Shown here in pieces: positions 61,693-64,000 of a stretch of 64,000 nucleotides of DNA. Source of the stretch: Streptomyces sp. NBC_00224 (GTDB lineage Bacteria > Actinomycetota > Actinomycetes > Streptomycetales > Streptomycetaceae). Within the stretch, counting starts at the first letter, position 1; every line of letters begins with the position of its first letter. The DNA is taken from the NCBI RefSeq assembly GCF_041435195.1, contig NZ_CP108106.1, forward strand, positions 4,870,501 to 4,934,500. The letters are read 5' to 3'. Below the pieces are notes generated by a model. That model was given only the letters and a program-made list of their open reading frames with translations. It did not search any database and was not told the origin of the DNA. The position numbers were made by a program, and so were the translations under genes.

Positions 61693-62301
61693 TCACTTCG
61701 GCGGCTTCGCCGCCCTCGCTGCTGCCTTCATTTCCTGTTTGTGTGCCCGCACCTTCGCCAGGGTCTCCGGGCCCGTGATGTCCGCGACCGAGCGGTGGCA
61801 GTTCGGTTCGCCGTACGCGCCCGCGGCCTCTTGCCAGCCCGGAGGGTGGACGGAGAGTTGCTTGCCGAGGAGGGCCAGGAAGATGCGGGCCTTCTGGTCG
61901 CCGAAGCCGGGGAGGGCCTTGAGGCGGGTCAGCAGGTCGGCGCCGGTCGGCGCGTCGCGCCAGATCGCCTCCGCGTCACCCCCGTACTCCTCCACCAGGT
62001 AGCGGCAGAGCTGCTGAACGCGCTGGGCCATGGAGCCGGGGTAGCGGTGCACGGCCGGTTTCTGCTTCAGGAGCTCGGCGAAGGCGTCCGGGTCGTAGGA
62101 CGCGATCGCCGCCGCGTCGAGGTCGTCCGCGCCCATGCGGGTCGCGATCGTGTACGGGCCCGCGAAGGCCCACTCCATCGGGATCTGCTGGTCCAGCAGC
62201 ATGCCGACCAGCGCGGCCAGAGGGCTGCGGCTGAGCAGCGCGTCGGCGTCCGGCTGCTGGGACAAGTGCAGCTCCTGCGTGGGTTTCTCACTCCGTGCCA
62301 T
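61693..62301 (-). CDS. HhH-GPD-type base-excision-repair-related protein
   Basis: A 202-residue helical protein with a helix-hairpin-helix motif LLTRLKALPGFGDQKARIFL (about 126-145). Upstream helices start PLAALVGMLLDQQIPMEWAF (about 27-46), as in HhH-GPD glycosylases. The catalytic Lys or Asp of classical glycosylases cannot be assigned by eye, and no FeS Cys cluster is present. Activity is therefore uncertain. The start is ATG at 62301, divergent from geoA. Confidence 0.86.
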   Translation of the reverse strand: MARSEKPTQELHLSQQPDADALLSRSPLAALVGMLLDQQIPMEWAFAGPYTIATRMGADDLDAAAIASYDPDAFAELLKQKPAVHRYPGSMAQRVQQLCRYLVEEYGGDAEAIWRDAPTGADLLTRLKALPGFGDQKARIFLALLGKQLSVHPPGWQEAAGAYGEPNCHRSVADITGPETLAKVRAHKQEMKAAARAAKPPK

Positions 62302-62419
62302 ACGCCGATGATCACCGGGGTGGTCAGGCTTCGCACCCCGCCGTCACCGTTTTCCCGGGAACTCACACTTTCGTATGACTGGCGCAACCGTTCGGAATGT
62401 CCACCCGGACGGCGGGTAG

Positions 62420-64000
<1,581 letters not shown>

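Overview
The window looks like chromosomal DNA of a Streptomyces. GC is very high, SD-led GTG starts are common, and the gene content is typical: geosmin synthase, an SSI-type protease inhibitor, SigF/SigN-like sigma factors, the copper set sco1-ecuC-dtpA, several RsbW-like ATPases and Prim-Pol paralogues. Three perfect ParB-binding parS palindromes (at 233, 27881 and 27921) suggest the segment lies in the origin-proximal centromere region of the linear chromosome.

Layout. 1-5264 (minus): copper handling and cytochrome-oxidase metallation, YcnI > Sco1 > ECuC > CopCD > DtpA (truncated by the window edge), plus a membrane protein. 5515-17911: regulatory and housekeeping genes, namely two RsbW-like ATPases, aminopeptidase P, a SpoIIE-type phosphatase with an altered metal motif, two Prim-Pol proteins (one degenerate), a SEC-C protein, a GDPD, an HtrA protease and tRNA-Ser(UGA). 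18406-27816: a small secreted protein, then a tightly coupled five-gene operon (two acyl-CoA dehydrogenases, MaoC-DUF35, MaoC, Ltp-type thiolase) with the composition of the actinobacterial igr/Chs-Ltp2 steroid side-chain module, then a DUF1906 secreted hydrolase-like protein, a SigE-family sigma factor and an acyl-CoA ligase. 27881-27936: a tandem parS pair. 27966-32078: a 1370-residue PAS/pseudo-kinase/receiver protein.

32333-35949: SSI-like inhibitor, tRNA-Ser(GCU), tRNA-Arg(ACG), a DUF2797 protein, a monooxygenase-like protein and an amidohydrolase. 36027-41837: an operon joining an OmpR-type response regulator and histidine kinase to a GT2-GtrA fusion and a GT39 enzyme carrying 16 Gly-Gln repeats; this suggests signal-controlled cell-envelope glycosylation. 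42030-44466: a DHA2 exporter and its likely TetR regulator. 44933-49319: an accessory patch with one gene of clearly lower GC, followed by a small protein, ATPase, NUDIX, GntR and methyltransferase genes.

49445-51559: a MarR-controlled exporter. 51828-57776: a small membrane protein, a lipoprotein, tandem SigF/SigN-type sigma factors, a Dabb protein, a 53-residue membrane protein, tRNA-Ser(CGA), tadA with its associated gene and a small basic protein. 57900-64000: upp, a LytR_C protein, a ParB-fold-like small protein, a HerA-like ATPase, a HhH-GPD protein and the 5' part of geoA. No rRNA, CRISPR array or insertion sequence was seen. Function calls rest on reading the translations by eye; no database search was run.
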